From assembly GCA_913063325.1 (NCBI GenBank), contig CAJXYE010000002.1:1-64000 (forward strand): a stretch of 64,000 bases of DNA, read 5' to 3'. Source of the DNA: an uncultured Colwellia sp. GTDB taxonomy: Bacteria; Pseudomonadota; Gammaproteobacteria; Enterobacterales; Alteromonadaceae. Positions 16,572 through 25,209 of the stretch are shown in pieces. Numbering within the stretch: the stretch's first letter is position 1; each line of letters begins with the position of its first letter. The notes beneath the pieces were generated by a model. It did no database searches. It saw only the letters and a list, made by a program, of their open reading frames with translations, and had not been told where the DNA came from. The translations under genes and the position numbers were made by a program.

Positions 16572-17951
16572 TTAAAACCAGCGATCTTTCACTTTACCAT
16601 ATTGAAAATAGCCCCATTGACCAACACGTCTTAATGGCGCAAAAGGAAATGTTACTAGCGGGGTTTGATAAATGGGTAAGTTAGGCACAGTTATTCCGGC
16701 AACCTTTTGCGCTAAACGTTTACCTGCTTGCACTGAAAAAGACACACCACTGCCGCAATAGCCCATGGCATAAAAAATATTGTTTTGTTCATTTTGGTAA
16801 ATATGCGGCATGTCATCAAGGGACATACATAACCAGCCAGACCAAGCATAATCGTATTTCAATGAAACTAGGGCAGGGAAGTTGGACTTTAATACACCGA
16901 GCAATCGGTTAGCATAATAAGGATCAGTGGCATTCTTTCCTGTTATAGCGCCGCGACCGCCAAACAAAATGCGATTGTCGGGTAATTTTCGGTAGTAATA
17001 TTTTAATGCGCGAGTATCCATAATGACATTACTGGTTAAAAAATTACACGCGGCTATTTGCTCTGGTGTTAATGGCTCAGTGACAATAATTTGGGACAGT
17101 ACTGGTAGGGTTTTATTCTTGATTAATGGGTGGAAATTTTTGGCGGTATAACCATTGGTCGCAATCACCACCTTTTTAGCTTTTACCACGCCACTTGGTG
17201 TGTGTAATGTATGAAAGGTTTGACTTTTTTGACCTGTTTTTTGAACTAACTCCTGCTGAAATTTATCCACAGGACTATCACAATGAATGGTGACCCCAGC
17301 TTTTCTAGCAATATTCTGATAACCCCACGCAAGTTTTAGTGGGTTAATGCCAAATCCATCTTGATAACGTATCGCACCATAAGCATTGTGATCTGCCATG
17401 TAATCTTGATGTAACTGTTCACGGGATAATTCTTGAACGTCATAGCCGAACATTTTTTTTTGCAGTGCCGCCGTCTCGCGTAAACTTTTGAACATGCTTG
17501 GTTTGTGGGCTACACGAATATAACCGTTGTCTTGGGGGTCACAATCAATGCCTTCGCTAATTAAGCTTTTTACCGTGTCGACGCCAGCACACATTTCTTG
17601 GTAAATACCGCGCATCACTTCTTCTCCCCATTGAGATTGCATGCTTGCGTAAGATTGTCTACCAGAGGACTTTAGAATAAAACCAGCATTACGACCGCTT
17701 GCTCCCCAAGCGGTACGGTTAGCTTCTAATACGGTTGCTTTAATGCCGTGATCTCGAGCTAAGTGTAAGGCGGTTGATAAGCCGGTATAACCTGCGCCTA
17801 TAATAGCGACATCAACAGTGATATCTTTAGTTAGTTGGCCATCATCAGCTGGCGCTTTTCCTGTGGTATTAGCCTCGGTAACATCAGCCCAGTAACTATT
17901 AGGGTATGGGGCATTACCAGCAAGTGATTCATCAAGAAGGGGATCGTACAT
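16572..17951 (-). CDS. FAD-dependent oxidoreductase (DAO / PuuB-like)
   Basis: A protein of about 459 residues. The dinucleotide-binding motif VAIIGAGYTGLSTALHLA follows a 45-residue lead containing YPNSYWADV, a layout common in gamma-glutamylputrescine oxidase-like and glycine/D-amino-acid oxidases. The C-terminal half contains GYCGSGVSFSVQAGKRLA for the FAD site. The exact amine or amino acid oxidised is unknown; the shared operator nearby suggests a proline-type or other amino acid. The start at 17951 follows GTAGGAT; an upstream ATG at 18017 adds a hydrophobic stretch but has no ribosome-binding site. Confidence 0.82.
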   Translation of the reverse strand: MYDPLLDESLAGNAPYPNSYWADVTEANTTGKAPADDGQLTKDITVDVAIIGAGYTGLSTALHLARDHGIKATVLEANRTAWGASGRNAGFILKSSGRQSYASMQSQWGEEVMRGIYQEMCAGVDTVKSLISEGIDCDPQDNGYIRVAHKPSMFKSLRETAALQKKMFGYDVQELSREQLHQDYMADHNAYGAIRYQDGFGINPLKLAWGYQNIARKAGVTIHCDSPVDKFQQELVQKTGQKSQTFHTLHTPSGVVKAKKVVIATNGYTAKNFHPLIKNKTLPVLSQIIVTEPLTPEQIAACNFLTSNVIMDTRALKYYYRKLPDNRILFGGRGAITGKNATDPYYANRLLGVLKSNFPALVSLKYDYAWSGWLCMSLDDMPHIYQNEQNNIFYAMGYCGSGVSFSVQAGKRLAQKVAGITVPNLPIYQTPLVTFPFAPLRRVGQWGYFQYGKVKDRWF

Positions 17952-18006
17952 GTTTATCCTACGTAGTGTTATGAGAACTATAAGAGGAACTGTAAACAAG
18001 CCTAGT

Positions 18007-18018
18007 GTTATATACAAT
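18007..18018. promoter_or_regulatory. Degenerate copy of the ATTGTATACAAT operator
   Basis: GTTATATACAAT keeps the right half (TATACAAT) of the palindrome found at 1514 and 16501. It sits about 60 bases upstream of the FAD oxidoreductase start and touches the end of the lpxR-like gene. It could be a weaker site for the same regulator, or chance. Confidence 0.4.
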
Positions 18019-19037
18019 CAAATGGCGCAGCTTAACGTCAAAGAGCCGTAGCTATGCCAGGATTTTTTATCGCTACTATAAGAGCGAGTATAGCTATTTA
18101 AGCTCCAAGTGATAGCGTAATTGTTTATTGTCCAATGGATCCCTACCGTTGCCTTGGCTTGATTGTGCTCAATAGCAACATTTGATTCATAAGGAAGTTT
18201 ACCTTCAATCGTTAAGTCGTTAAAACGATAGCCTAGTTGTAGTCTTGAATAGACAGTAAAGTTATTGGAACTGATAACGTCGGTGGTGTTCCCAATGTGG
18301 CCAAAATGACTACTTAAACGTCCAAAGGTTTTATTGAGTATTGTGCCTAGTCTAAATAATAACCCTAATGATGCTTCAGTATTAAAATTACCCAAGGCTA
18401 TGTGGCTATAACTACTTACTTCCCATTGGTTATGGGTAAAAATCTTGCCTCGAAATTTACTCGATCTAAATAATAAAGCGTCAATCTCATAGGCTAACTG
18501 CACGGTAACTTGATCTTGTACTTGATACTGCCAGCCTTGAGGTGGCGTAGAGTCTGTCAATGAGTGGGCTTTTGTTTGTACCTGCTCTGCTTTCGACTTA
18601 GGTCCAATAATACCGAGGGCTAACCAATTTTTTTGGGAGAATTTTGTGCCGTAATCTGCTGTGTGGCTCTCTATTTGAAGAAAACCAGCATAAGGTCTGT
18701 CATCACTTTGTGCTTCGATTACACTGATGTCATTTGGTGTCCACATGCGTTGAGATAACTTAATACCCCAAGCAGTATGTGATTTAGAAATAGGTAGTCT
18801 GAAGTGCTGCTGTAATTGAAAAAATACCGGTATCGTCGCAGGAAGATATTGTTGGTGACTTAGGAGTGCTTTACTTTCCCAAGCGAATGAGAATCCGTTG
18901 GTATAGTTTCCATCACTGGCAGAGAAACCATCATTTTCGAATAATATATTAAGTTGTCCTGCTTGCGATTGCGACATCAGAGTAGAGGATACTAAAAGGG
19001 CACAATAAATTATTTTTGAATTATTAATATTTAGCAT
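18018..19037 (-). CDS. LpxR-like outer membrane lipid A deacylase (DUF2219 family)
   Basis: A protein of about 339 residues with a signal peptide ending near SQSQAG. The mature part has LpxR family marks: NILFENDGFSASDGNYTNGF near the N-terminus, then QRMWTPNDIS and DDRPYAGFLQIE, followed by alternating hydrophobic strands of a beta-barrel. LpxR enzymes remove the 3'-linked acyloxyacyl chain of lipid A in the outer membrane. The ATG at 19037 is preceded by GAGGAGG; the in-frame TTG at 19061 is not needed. It lies 66 bases upstream of the FAD oxidoreductase gene and no terminator separates them. Confidence 0.83.
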   Translation of the reverse strand: MLNINNSKIIYCALLVSSTLMSQSQAGQLNILFENDGFSASDGNYTNGFSFAWESKALLSHQQYLPATIPVFFQLQQHFRLPISKSHTAWGIKLSQRMWTPNDISVIEAQSDDRPYAGFLQIESHTADYGTKFSQKNWLALGIIGPKSKAEQVQTKAHSLTDSTPPQGWQYQVQDQVTVQLAYEIDALLFRSSKFRGKIFTHNQWEVSSYSHIALGNFNTEASLGLLFRLGTILNKTFGRLSSHFGHIGNTTDVISSNNFTVYSRLQLGYRFNDLTIEGKLPYESNVAIEHNQAKATVGIHWTINNYAITWSLNSYTRSYSSDKKSWHSYGSLTLSCAI

Positions 19038-19427
19038 AGTAAATACCTCCTCATTCAACAATATAGAGTACAGCTTGGCTAAATTAATTTACATAACGGG
19101 TCTATTTATTTAATGTCGACTATTTACGTGAAGCAGTGTTATTAATCATAGCTCGAAATAGGTTTTACGTAGCTCTCAACACATGCAATTGATACTTTTA
19201 GAGTAGCTGAAAAGAGGAGTCTAAAAAATATAGATGATAATCTACAGTAGGTTTTTTTGAAATAGTAGCCACGGTACGTCTAACTTTTATCAATGTAATA
19301 TACTCAGCTATGTGTCTTTATTTACCGTATATTTAATGATTTTAGAAAGTAATTTTATGGCAAAAGATTACATATGAAAGTATTTGTGTAATAATACAGG
19401 TGTGGTAACAATTTTTTGGAGGCTTCC
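19038..19427. other. AT-rich divergent intergenic region
   Basis: This 390-base stretch lies between the minus-strand lpxR-like gene and the small plus-strand coiled-coil gene. It must hold the promoters of both. Apart from the lpxR ribosome-binding site (19045-19051 on the minus strand), no repeat, RNA or promoter could be picked out with confidence. Confidence 0.4.
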
Positions 19428-19589
19428 ATGGCCCATGAGGAAAGACGTAATATGTCAAAAAGTACTGATGCTAGTGTAGATAATTGTAATACTGAAAAAA
19501 AATCAGCGCAGGAACAATTAATCGATGCAAACCATGAGATTGAAGAGTTAAGACTACAAATCGCTTGGCTTGAACGTTCTTACGAGTAG
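19428..19589 (+). CDS. Small coiled-coil protein (53 residues)
   Basis: A short reading frame with a strong ribosome-binding site (GGAGG, 5 bases before ATG) and a clean terminator 75 bases after the stop, which together support a real gene. The N-terminal half is polar; the C-terminal half (ANHEIEELRLQIAWLERSYE) is a heptad-type helix, slightly like the start of SlyX proteins. No known family is claimed. It is the first gene upstream of efpL, but the terminator separates them. Confidence 0.62.
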   Translation: MAHEERRNMSKSTDASVDNCNTEKKSAQEQLIDANHEIEELRLQIAWLERSYE

Positions 19590-19663
19590 TTTTTTTAGTA
19601 GATAATTCACTACCTATTTTTATTTTAATTGTTATTAAATTGACGAAAAATATCAATAAATTG

Positions 19664-19698
19664 AAAAGGCAAATATAGCTTATATATTTGCCTTTTTT
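19664..19698 (+). terminator. Rho-independent terminator after the small coiled-coil gene
   Basis: AAAAGGCAAATATA and TATATTTGCCTTTT form a 14-bp perfect stem with a 5-base loop, ending in six T residues. Confidence 0.9.
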
Positions 19699-19864
19699 GA
19701 TCTTGTTCGTGGAAGTTTTTTAATTTACTTTCATGAAACCAGTTTTTCAGCAAAAAATGACGGTTTTCATCTATAAGTTATTTGCATATCTATGGGTTCA
19801 TGTTATTTTCCCTGCATTGTGTTTAAACAAAAATATTTACACTAAATTTAGAGGAAACCATCTT

Positions 19865-20440
19865 ATGCCAAAGGCAAGTGATATAAAGAAAAATGCAGCG
19901 ATAGAGCACAACGGTAAAGTATTAATAGTTAGAGATATTACTCGTTCAGTGCCACAAGGCAGAGCGGGTGGTAGTCTATATAGAATGCGTCTATATGATG
20001 TCGTTACCGGTGGGAAAGTAGATGAAACCTTTAAAGCTGAAGATATGCTTACTTTTGCAGATTTAAGTCGTCGCCCTTCCATGTTCTCTTATATTGATGG
20101 TGATGAATATGTCTTTATGGATAATGAAGATTACACACCATATAACTTGAATAAAGACTCAATTGCTGATGAAGTTCTTTTTATCGATGAAGAGACTCAA
20201 GGCATATCTGTCATCATAGTTGATGATTCTCCTGTAGGTATTGCGCTTCCACCCAGTGTTGAATTAGCGATTACAGAAACTGACCCTTCTATTAAAGGTG
20301 CCTCAGCAAGTGCTCGTACAAAACCTGCGATTTTATCTACAGGGTTAACTATTCAAGTACCTGAGCATATTTCAACGGGTGATAAAGTGAAAGTAAACAC
20401 CGAAGAGCGTAAGTTTATGGGTCGAGCTGACTCAAAATAA
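19865..20440 (+). CDS. efpL: Elongation factor P-like protein EfpL (YeiP)
   Basis: A 191-residue protein with the three-domain EF-P fold. It closely matches the YeiP/EfpL branch: [18 protein letters not shown] at the start, an extended domain I tip loop with Arg ([11 protein letters not shown]) instead of the modified Lys of [19 protein letters not shown] in the middle, and [11 protein letters not shown] in domain III. EfpL helps ribosomes through proline-containing stalling motifs. The start at 19865 follows AGAGGA; an in-frame ATG at 19733 would add about 44 unrelated residues and is rejected. Confidence 0.93.
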   Translation: MPKASDIKKNAAIEHNGKVLIVRDITRSVPQGRAGGSLYRMRLYDVVTGGKVDETFKAEDMLTFADLSRRPSMFSYIDGDEYVFMDNEDYTPYNLNKDSIADEVLFIDEETQGISVIIVDDSPVGIALPPSVELAITETDPSIKGASASARTKPAILSTGLTIQVPEHISTGDKVKVNTEERKFMGRADSK

Positions 20441-20468
20441 ATAGACTTCGTTTTGCGACTAATACAAG

Positions 20469-20733
20469 AGGGTCTGTTGAACTTTCGAGATTACTTTTAC
20501 AGCAGTTTATTTGAAATGTAGGCAAGGCAGAGCATATGAAGTGTAGCTGGCTACATGAATGTGCGATAATGCAGTATACATTTCAAACAAACGCTGCCTT
20601 TTGGGTTCATTTAAAACAGCTTTATTCATTGTTGCTCGTTTTTTACATAGAATAACTATGCTACAAAACTCGCGCCGCGATTAAAGGCGTTTTAAATTGA
20701 ATAAATTTTAACCCTGAAAGATCAACAGACCCT
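20469..20733. repeat. MITE-like element, family 1, divergent copy B (reverse orientation)
   Basis: 265 bases bounded by near-perfect terminal inverted repeats AGGGTCTGTTGA(A/T)CTTTC. On the reverse strand the interior has blocks like those of copies A and C: TGCCTTGCCTACATTTCAAA and GTATACTGCATTAT. The termini differ from the other copies although the length is the same. It lies between efpL and its terminator. Confidence 0.75.
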
Positions 20734-20756
20734 AGTCGCCATCGAGTAGAAAACAT

Positions 20757-20784
20757 AAAATGCCCGTATTTCCGGGCATTTTTT
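20757..20784 (+). terminator. Rho-independent terminator downstream of efpL
   Basis: AATGCCCG and CGGGCATT form an 8-bp GC-rich stem with a 6-base loop, followed by a T-run. It is separated from efpL by the repeat element and lies 70 bases before the M14 peptidase gene. Confidence 0.88.
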
Positions 20785-20854
20785 ATGCTTGATATAGGGC
20801 TTAAAATACATAATTCAGAGCGATTTAGTCGTTTCTAAATAATAAGGTTAAATT

Positions 20855-21760
20855 ATGAGTGATTCTATTTATTCTATTGGCGTACAAGGCCAACCATGGT
20901 CGGATAAAGAAAAAGCTTTATGGTTTGAAGGACAAAGCATAAAGCGTTCTTACCAAGATGAAGTATTAGCAAAACTTGAGCCATTAGCTGATTCATTTGA
21001 TACAGTGCAATATGGTAGTTTATCAATTGATGAAAGTCGTTATCCGTTGTATGCCATAAAAAGTAAAAACTGGCAGACTGATCATAAGACTGTACTTGTT
21101 ACGGGCGGTGTACATGGTTATGAAACCAGTGGCGTTCAAGGTGCAATTCGTTTTTTAGAAACTAGTGCAAATGGCTTTAGTGATGAGTTTAACCTTATTG
21201 TAGTTCCGTGTGTGAGTCCTTGGGGTTATGAAACCATTAATCGTTGGAATAACAAGGCTATTGATCCAAACCGTTCGTTTTATCCTGATAGTCCAGCCCA
21301 AGAGTCGGCTGCATTAATGGCCTTTATTAATGAGCTTGATCTCGATATTGCAATGCACATCGATTTGCATGAAACCACAGATACGGATAATAGTGAGTTT
21401 AGGCCAGCTCTTTCTGCTCGTGATGCAATCGAACAGAAAAATTGGAATATTCCAGATGGTTTCTATCTCGTTGGGGATTCAACGAAACCTGAAGCAGACT
21501 TTCAGTGTGCAATAAATGAAGCGGTGGCAAAAGTTACTCATATTGCCCCCGCAGATGATAATGATAAGTTGATAGGTGTTGATCTTGCTCAGTTTGGTGT
21601 TATCAATTATGCAGGAAGAGAGCTAGGTTTATGTATGGGTTTAACGGATGCTCCCTATGTAACTACTACCGAAGTTTACCCTGACAGCCCTTTAGTTGAT
21701 GGTGAAAATTGTATCATGGCACAGGTTGCCGCAATTTCAGCTGCAATAAAGTTTATCTAA
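20855..21760 (+). CDS. M14-family zinc metallopeptidase / deacylase-like enzyme
   Basis: A 301-residue protein without a signal peptide. The M14 zinc site is visible as H87 and E90 in TGGVHGYETSG and a His in AMHIDLHETT (H168 or H172), with the DPNR motif at 138-140. The length and single-domain form resemble cytoplasmic M14 carboxypeptidases and the related succinylglutamate desuccinylase/aspartoacylase group; the substrate cannot be told. TAAGG precedes the ATG. It is flanked by terminators and two mobile repeats, and looks monocistronic. Confidence 0.8.
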   Translation: MSDSIYSIGVQGQPWSDKEKALWFEGQSIKRSYQDEVLAKLEPLADSFDTVQYGSLSIDESRYPLYAIKSKNWQTDHKTVLVTGGVHGYETSGVQGAIRFLETSANGFSDEFNLIVVPCVSPWGYETINRWNNKAIDPNRSFYPDSPAQESAALMAFINELDLDIAMHIDLHETTDTDNSEFRPALSARDAIEQKNWNIPDGFYLVGDSTKPEADFQCAINEAVAKVTHIAPADDNDKLIGVDLAQFGVINYAGRELGLCMGLTDAPYVTTTEVYPDSPLVDGENCIMAQVAAISAAIKFI

Positions 21761-21765
21761 TTACT

Positions 21766-22032
21766 TATACCCAAGTAACTTGAAGATGCTCGTTTCAGGA
21801 TCTCTGAGCTAATCATGATCAAGACGTCTACTTTTATTAATGGTTATTCCCTTAAAAAAGGAGACAAAGAAGTACATGGTTAGCTCAGAAATCCCCGCAG
21901 GGTAGGTTTAAAAACGATTTATACAGCGTTATTGATTTCGACAATGGAACGACCATCCTCTTCAATCAAAGCCTTGCCTAAATACATTTTTAATTCCAGC
22001 TGAATCCGGCATCTTCATGTTACTTGGGTATA
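21766..22032. repeat. MITE-like element, family 1, copy C
   Basis: 267 bases bounded by 24-base terminal inverted repeats (starting TATACCCAAGTAAC, 23 of 24 matching). The interior shares blocks with copy A (8671-8935): GGTTTAAAAACGATTTATAC and GCCTTGCCTAAATACATTTT. It sits six bases after the stop codon of the M14 peptidase gene. There is no coding capacity. Confidence 0.88.
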
Positions 22033-22070
22033 TACTTTACTACGCCCTAGGGTAATAAAGTAATGCTGAT

Positions 22071-22103
22071 ACCCAAACCAATTCGCCTGGTTTGGGTGTT
22101 TTT
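22071..22103 (+). terminator. Rho-independent terminator
   Basis: ACCCAAACCA and TGGTTTGGGT form a 10-bp stem with a 7-base loop followed by GTTTTT. Read on the plus strand it ends transcription from the M14 peptidase gene across the repeat element. Confidence 0.85.
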
Positions 22104-22142
22104 ATTATGCTCTAACCAAGTGAACAATTTCTTTAATTTCTG

Positions 22143-23333
22143 CTAATTCTCATAACGTACCGCTAAATCATCTACTTGAATATTACCAAATAATCGACCA
22201 TCTTGCGTTGATGCTGTTGCGGTTTGTCTAGTCAATTTAGTGACTTTAACCTTGTAAGGACTTACATTAAAACCAGCATAAGATTTTCCTGAATTATTTG
22301 TAAAGTGAGTCAAGTGTAGTAAATTAAATTCGTCACCAATTTTTAAGCCGTGATCCCTACCTAAGTTGATCGTTACTTTGTTGCCTTGTACTTGAATTAT
22401 TTTTCCGCGGCTAGGCTCACACATAATATTTTCATCAATATCTTTGACCACTTTATCTAGAATGTTCTCTAACATTAATCCGTATTCACTTCGCCAAAAA
22501 GCATTGCCATCGACATCAACCTTGTTCCGTCTTGTGAATGTCCATGGCGCAATGTCTTGATAGCTTTGTTGCCAAACGAGTTCGCCATTAAGACCGTTAT
22601 ATAAATAGAAGGTAATGGCAAAGCTTCTGGGGTATACCCCTTGTTGCCAGAATAACCAACTGTTTGTGGCTTGCTTATCGAATGAAATATTGGTTATTTC
22701 ACTAAACATTACATATTGGCTATCAGTGCTTTCACTCAATGATTGGGTTAATTGATCAATTTCATCGCTTGCTAAACTGTTATTAAGGCGAGAAAATTCA
22801 GTGATATTATTAAGTATACTACTAGTCTTAGTGTAAGCACTCTGCTGGTCAAGCTGTCTGCCAAGTTTACGCATAACCGCTTTATCAATGAGGTAAATCT
22901 CGCCTATATTCGCTTGCTCTCGGTGTAAAAGGTGGCTGCGGGTTAGTAATAGAGATTTTTTAAAGTTAATGGCAAAGCACTTCTTCTCTTGTGGAAATAT
23001 ATCTGCGCGAATTGTTACCGTAATAAGGTTGTCACTATGTATTTCATCAACTAATTCAATAGAGTTAACGCTACCACTTGCGCGTATGTTGATTTGGTCT
23101 TGTGTTAATAAGCCGTTAACTACTTGCTGAACACTCGATACACTTGCCCCAGAGACAAGTAACGCTTTTTTTAGCGCATTTTCCATCGCTTTAGTACGGG
23201 CAAGCTCAATACTTGTATCAGTAGTACGAGCATGGCCTTGTGTTTCATACCATTGACTACTGGCAGAAAAACAGGTTGAAATACTGATGATGAAAACTAA
23301 TGGTGTAATGAATTTATACATAATACTGTTCAT
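22143..23333 (-). CDS. flgT: Flagellar T/H-ring assembly protein FlgT
   Basis: A 396-residue secreted protein. A signal peptide ends near CFSASSQ and the mature N-terminus (WYETQGHARTTDTSIELARTKAMENALKKALL) matches the FlgT N-terminal domain. The C-terminal domain (VTINLGRDHGLKIGDEFNLL) is the FlgT SH3-like part. In Vibrio-type sodium-driven polar flagella, FlgT builds the H and T rings around the basal body in the periplasm. AGGA lies just before the start. It is divergent from flgO and flgP, as in Vibrio. Confidence 0.9.
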   Translation of the reverse strand: MNSIMYKFITPLVFIISISTCFSASSQWYETQGHARTTDTSIELARTKAMENALKKALLVSGASVSSVQQVVNGLLTQDQINIRASGSVNSIELVDEIHSDNLITVTIRADIFPQEKKCFAINFKKSLLLTRSHLLHREQANIGEIYLIDKAVMRKLGRQLDQQSAYTKTSSILNNITEFSRLNNSLASDEIDQLTQSLSESTDSQYVMFSEITNISFDKQATNSWLFWQQGVYPRSFAITFYLYNGLNGELVWQQSYQDIAPWTFTRRNKVDVDGNAFWRSEYGLMLENILDKVVKDIDENIMCEPSRGKIIQVQGNKVTINLGRDHGLKIGDEFNLLHLTHFTNNSGKSYAGFNVSPYKVKVTKLTRQTATASTQDGRLFGNIQVDDLAVRYEN

Positions 23334-23355
23334 TTTCCTAACTTGGTTTTAGTCG

Positions 23356-23378
23356 CCGTTATTGTTTAACAATAACGG
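23356..23378. promoter_or_regulatory. Perfect palindrome upstream of flgT
   Basis: CCGTTATTGTT and AACAATAACGG are 11-base inverted arms around a single T, in the flgT to flgO spacer about 25 bases upstream of the flgT start. No T-tract follows. It may be an operator or a hairpin in the flgT leader. Confidence 0.5.
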
Positions 23379-23519
23379 ACTATTACCTAATAATACGCCG
23401 TAAAAAGGAAGATGCATATTCCATGCCTTATCACGTGATGCTAGATTTACTTTGAAATAGATTGTTGGCTTAGAATGTGCATTATTATGTTTATTAATAT
23501 GAATGTGTTTGCTTTATTG

Positions 23520-23923
23520 TTGTGAACTATCATGGCATGCCATTAATGATGTAATAAAGAGACTAGCTTATCAAATGCTAACAAATAGTCGTTTTGTTAA
23601 TGCCAAACCGCCGATAGTTATTGCTTCTTTTGTCGATCTTAAAGATCTTTAAACAACTAATTGGCTTGGTTATCAACTTGCAGAAAGCTTTGAGTATGAA
23701 TTACAGCCTTACAGCCTTGTGGTAATTGATTATTAAACCACATTACATATTCGAGTAACTAAAAAGGTGATTATCTCTTTAGCAAAGATTGGCAGAATTG
23801 CCTGAACGTCAGATAATTGACTACCTAGCTTCTGGCACTATGATTGAGCAGGAAGATGGGAACTTAGTAAATAACCATATGATTGGTATTCAATCTAAAG
23901 TTGTGGTCGCCATTGCGCAATAG
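23520..23923 (+). pseudogene. flgO: Decayed flgO (flagellar outer-membrane protein FlgO)
   Basis: Between flgT and flgP, where Vibrio has flgO, the plus strand encodes a broken FlgO-like protein. One frame reads PPIVIASFVDLKDL, then TAA (23650), then WLGYQLAESFEYELQPY, then TAA (23734). The sense then shifts frame to GDYLFSKDWQ near 23766 and again to LPERQIIDYLASGTMIEQ and SKVVVAIAQ, ending at 23921-23923. These blocks follow the FlgO family order. Two stops and two frameshifts make it a pseudogene. Possible start and lipoprotein signal traces lie near 23487-23520. Confidence 0.82.
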
Positions 23924-24129
23924 TTTATTCTAACCTGGGTGTTAGGTGATGAAATGAGCATGGCGAAAAAGTAAAAATGAAAGACTGTATGATAATACTA
24001 TGTTGAATAACAGTGACTGCACTATGGTTATACAAAACTAGTGCAGCCTCATGACAATAGTACTCATACTTTTATTAAAAAGTATTCAAACTATATTATT
24101 TTATAACGATCACGATCAAAGGAGCATCT

Positions 24130-24597
24130 ATGAGTAAGTCATTGGTTCGAGTTATCCTTATTCTAAGTACATTTACGTTAACTAGTGCATGTTCTCTTAT
24201 TTACGACAAACATGTGCAATGGCAAACAGTAAAGCCAGATACATTGCCTGTGCTTTATGCAACAGGTTTTGCCCCCATTAGTATGCAAAAATCACCCCAT
24301 GAAACTCAGCGAATGTTAATGGCCATTAAAGCGTCGAAAATTGCCGCTTATGCAGAGCTTGCTGAGCAAGTCTATGGTCAACAAGTTTCGGGCAAGGTTA
24401 CTATGGCTGATTTACTCATTGAGGATCAGCAATTAATAGCATCTGTTCAAGGTATCATTCGAGGTGCAAAGGTGGTAAAAAGCTACCCAGTGGGTGATAT
24501 TTATACCACTGAATTACAATTGGATTTTGAAGATGTTTATAATATTTATCAGGTTAATCAAAATAGAAAAGAAATTAAAGAAGTGACACATTTTTAA
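24130..24597 (+). CDS. flgP: Flagellar outer membrane lipoprotein FlgP
   Basis: A 155-residue lipoprotein of the LPP20/FlgP family. The signal peptide ends in a lipobox (LTSAC, Cys at residue 21). The mature part has the family region ISMQKSPHETQRMLMAIKASKIAAYAELAEQVYG and ends in a polar tail. FlgP forms the outer H-ring part of the basal body in Vibrio-type flagella. AAAGGAG precedes the ATG. It is intact although the neighbouring flgO is decayed. A bidirectional terminator separates it from the convergent flgN. Confidence 0.88.
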   Translation: MSKSLVRVILILSTFTLTSACSLIYDKHVQWQTVKPDTLPVLYATGFAPISMQKSPHETQRMLMAIKASKIAAYAELAEQVYGQQVSGKVTMADLLIEDQQLIASVQGIIRGAKVVKSYPVGDIYTTELQLDFEDVYNIYQVNQNRKEIKEVTHF

Positions 24598-24645
24598 TGA
24601 TTTGACCGATAAGCAGCTCAGTAATTAATTTACAGTCCACGAACT

Positions 24646-24682
24646 AAAAAAGGCGAGAATCTTAATGATTAGCGCCTTTTTT
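24646..24682. terminator. Bidirectional terminator between flgP and flgN
   Basis: AAAAAAGGCG and CGCCTTTTTT form a 10-bp outer stem with an inner GAATC/GATT pairing. A-run and T-run on opposite sides allow it to work on both strands, ending the convergent flgP and flgN genes. Confidence 0.88.
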
Positions 24683-24713
24683 ATTATGAAATTTTGACCC
24701 ATCCTAAATAAGG

Positions 24714-25160
24714 CTAAGCTTTTAAACCCAAGCTAGAAAGTCCTGCGCTTTTTTTACCTTTCTTATCATAGGTAATTGCATTCTTATTGTGGTTTTCTAA
24801 CAGACTGGTTTTCATACGCTCTACCGCGAGTTGCGATTGTTGGATAATCTGGCCATTAATTAAGTTCTGTTTTTGGCAATGAGTTAATAGTTCGGTTATT
24901 TCAGCCAACTGCTGAGTTAGTTTCCCTGCAGCTTTGTCTTGTGCGAAGCGCTGATTTTGACCTATCTTTTGATCAAGCTGCTGAATTGCGATTAAAAGTG
25001 TATTTTTTTCTTGGCTGACAGTAAGTAGCGCTTGAGGATCGTGCTGCTGTAAGATTTCTTTCTCATTAGCAATTATCTGGGCAAGTTCGGTTAATTGCTG
25101 GTGTTGCTGAACTAACAGGTCATTGGAGGTTAATTCTTGAGAATTTGGTCCTAGGGACAT
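24714..25160 (-). CDS. flgN: Flagellar export chaperone FlgN
   Basis: A protein of about 148 residues, almost fully helical, with a FlgN-type pattern (LLVQQHQQLTELAQIIANEKEIL near the N-terminus, then LLIAIQQLDQKIG). FlgN chaperones the hook-filament junction proteins FlgK and FlgL, both encoded in this window. An upstream in-frame start at 25181 exists, but AAAGG is placed for the ATG at 25160. It follows flgM after 49 bases on the same strand, so both are likely read from the sigma-28 promoter at 25571. Confidence 0.85.
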   Translation of the reverse strand: MSLGPNSQELTSNDLLVQQHQQLTELAQIIANEKEILQQHDPQALLTVSQEKNTLLIAIQQLDQKIGQNQRFAQDKAAGKLTQQLAEITELLTHCQKQNLINGQIIQQSQLAVERMKTSLLENHNKNAITYDKKGKKSAGLSSLGLKA

Positions 25161-25209
25161 AAAGTTTACCTTTGATTTCACACTAAATAATAGACTTTAC
25201 AGTTTATCG

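Noticed and set aside
16502-16684. 60-codon plus-strand frame starting in the operator region
   Set aside because: Most of it is antisense to the end of the FAD oxidoreductase gene and its start overlaps the palindromic operator; no supporting signal.
19733-19864. Upstream extension of efpL
   Set aside because: It adds about 44 hydrophobic residues not found in YeiP/EfpL proteins; the ATG at 19865 has the ribosome-binding site and the conserved N-terminus.
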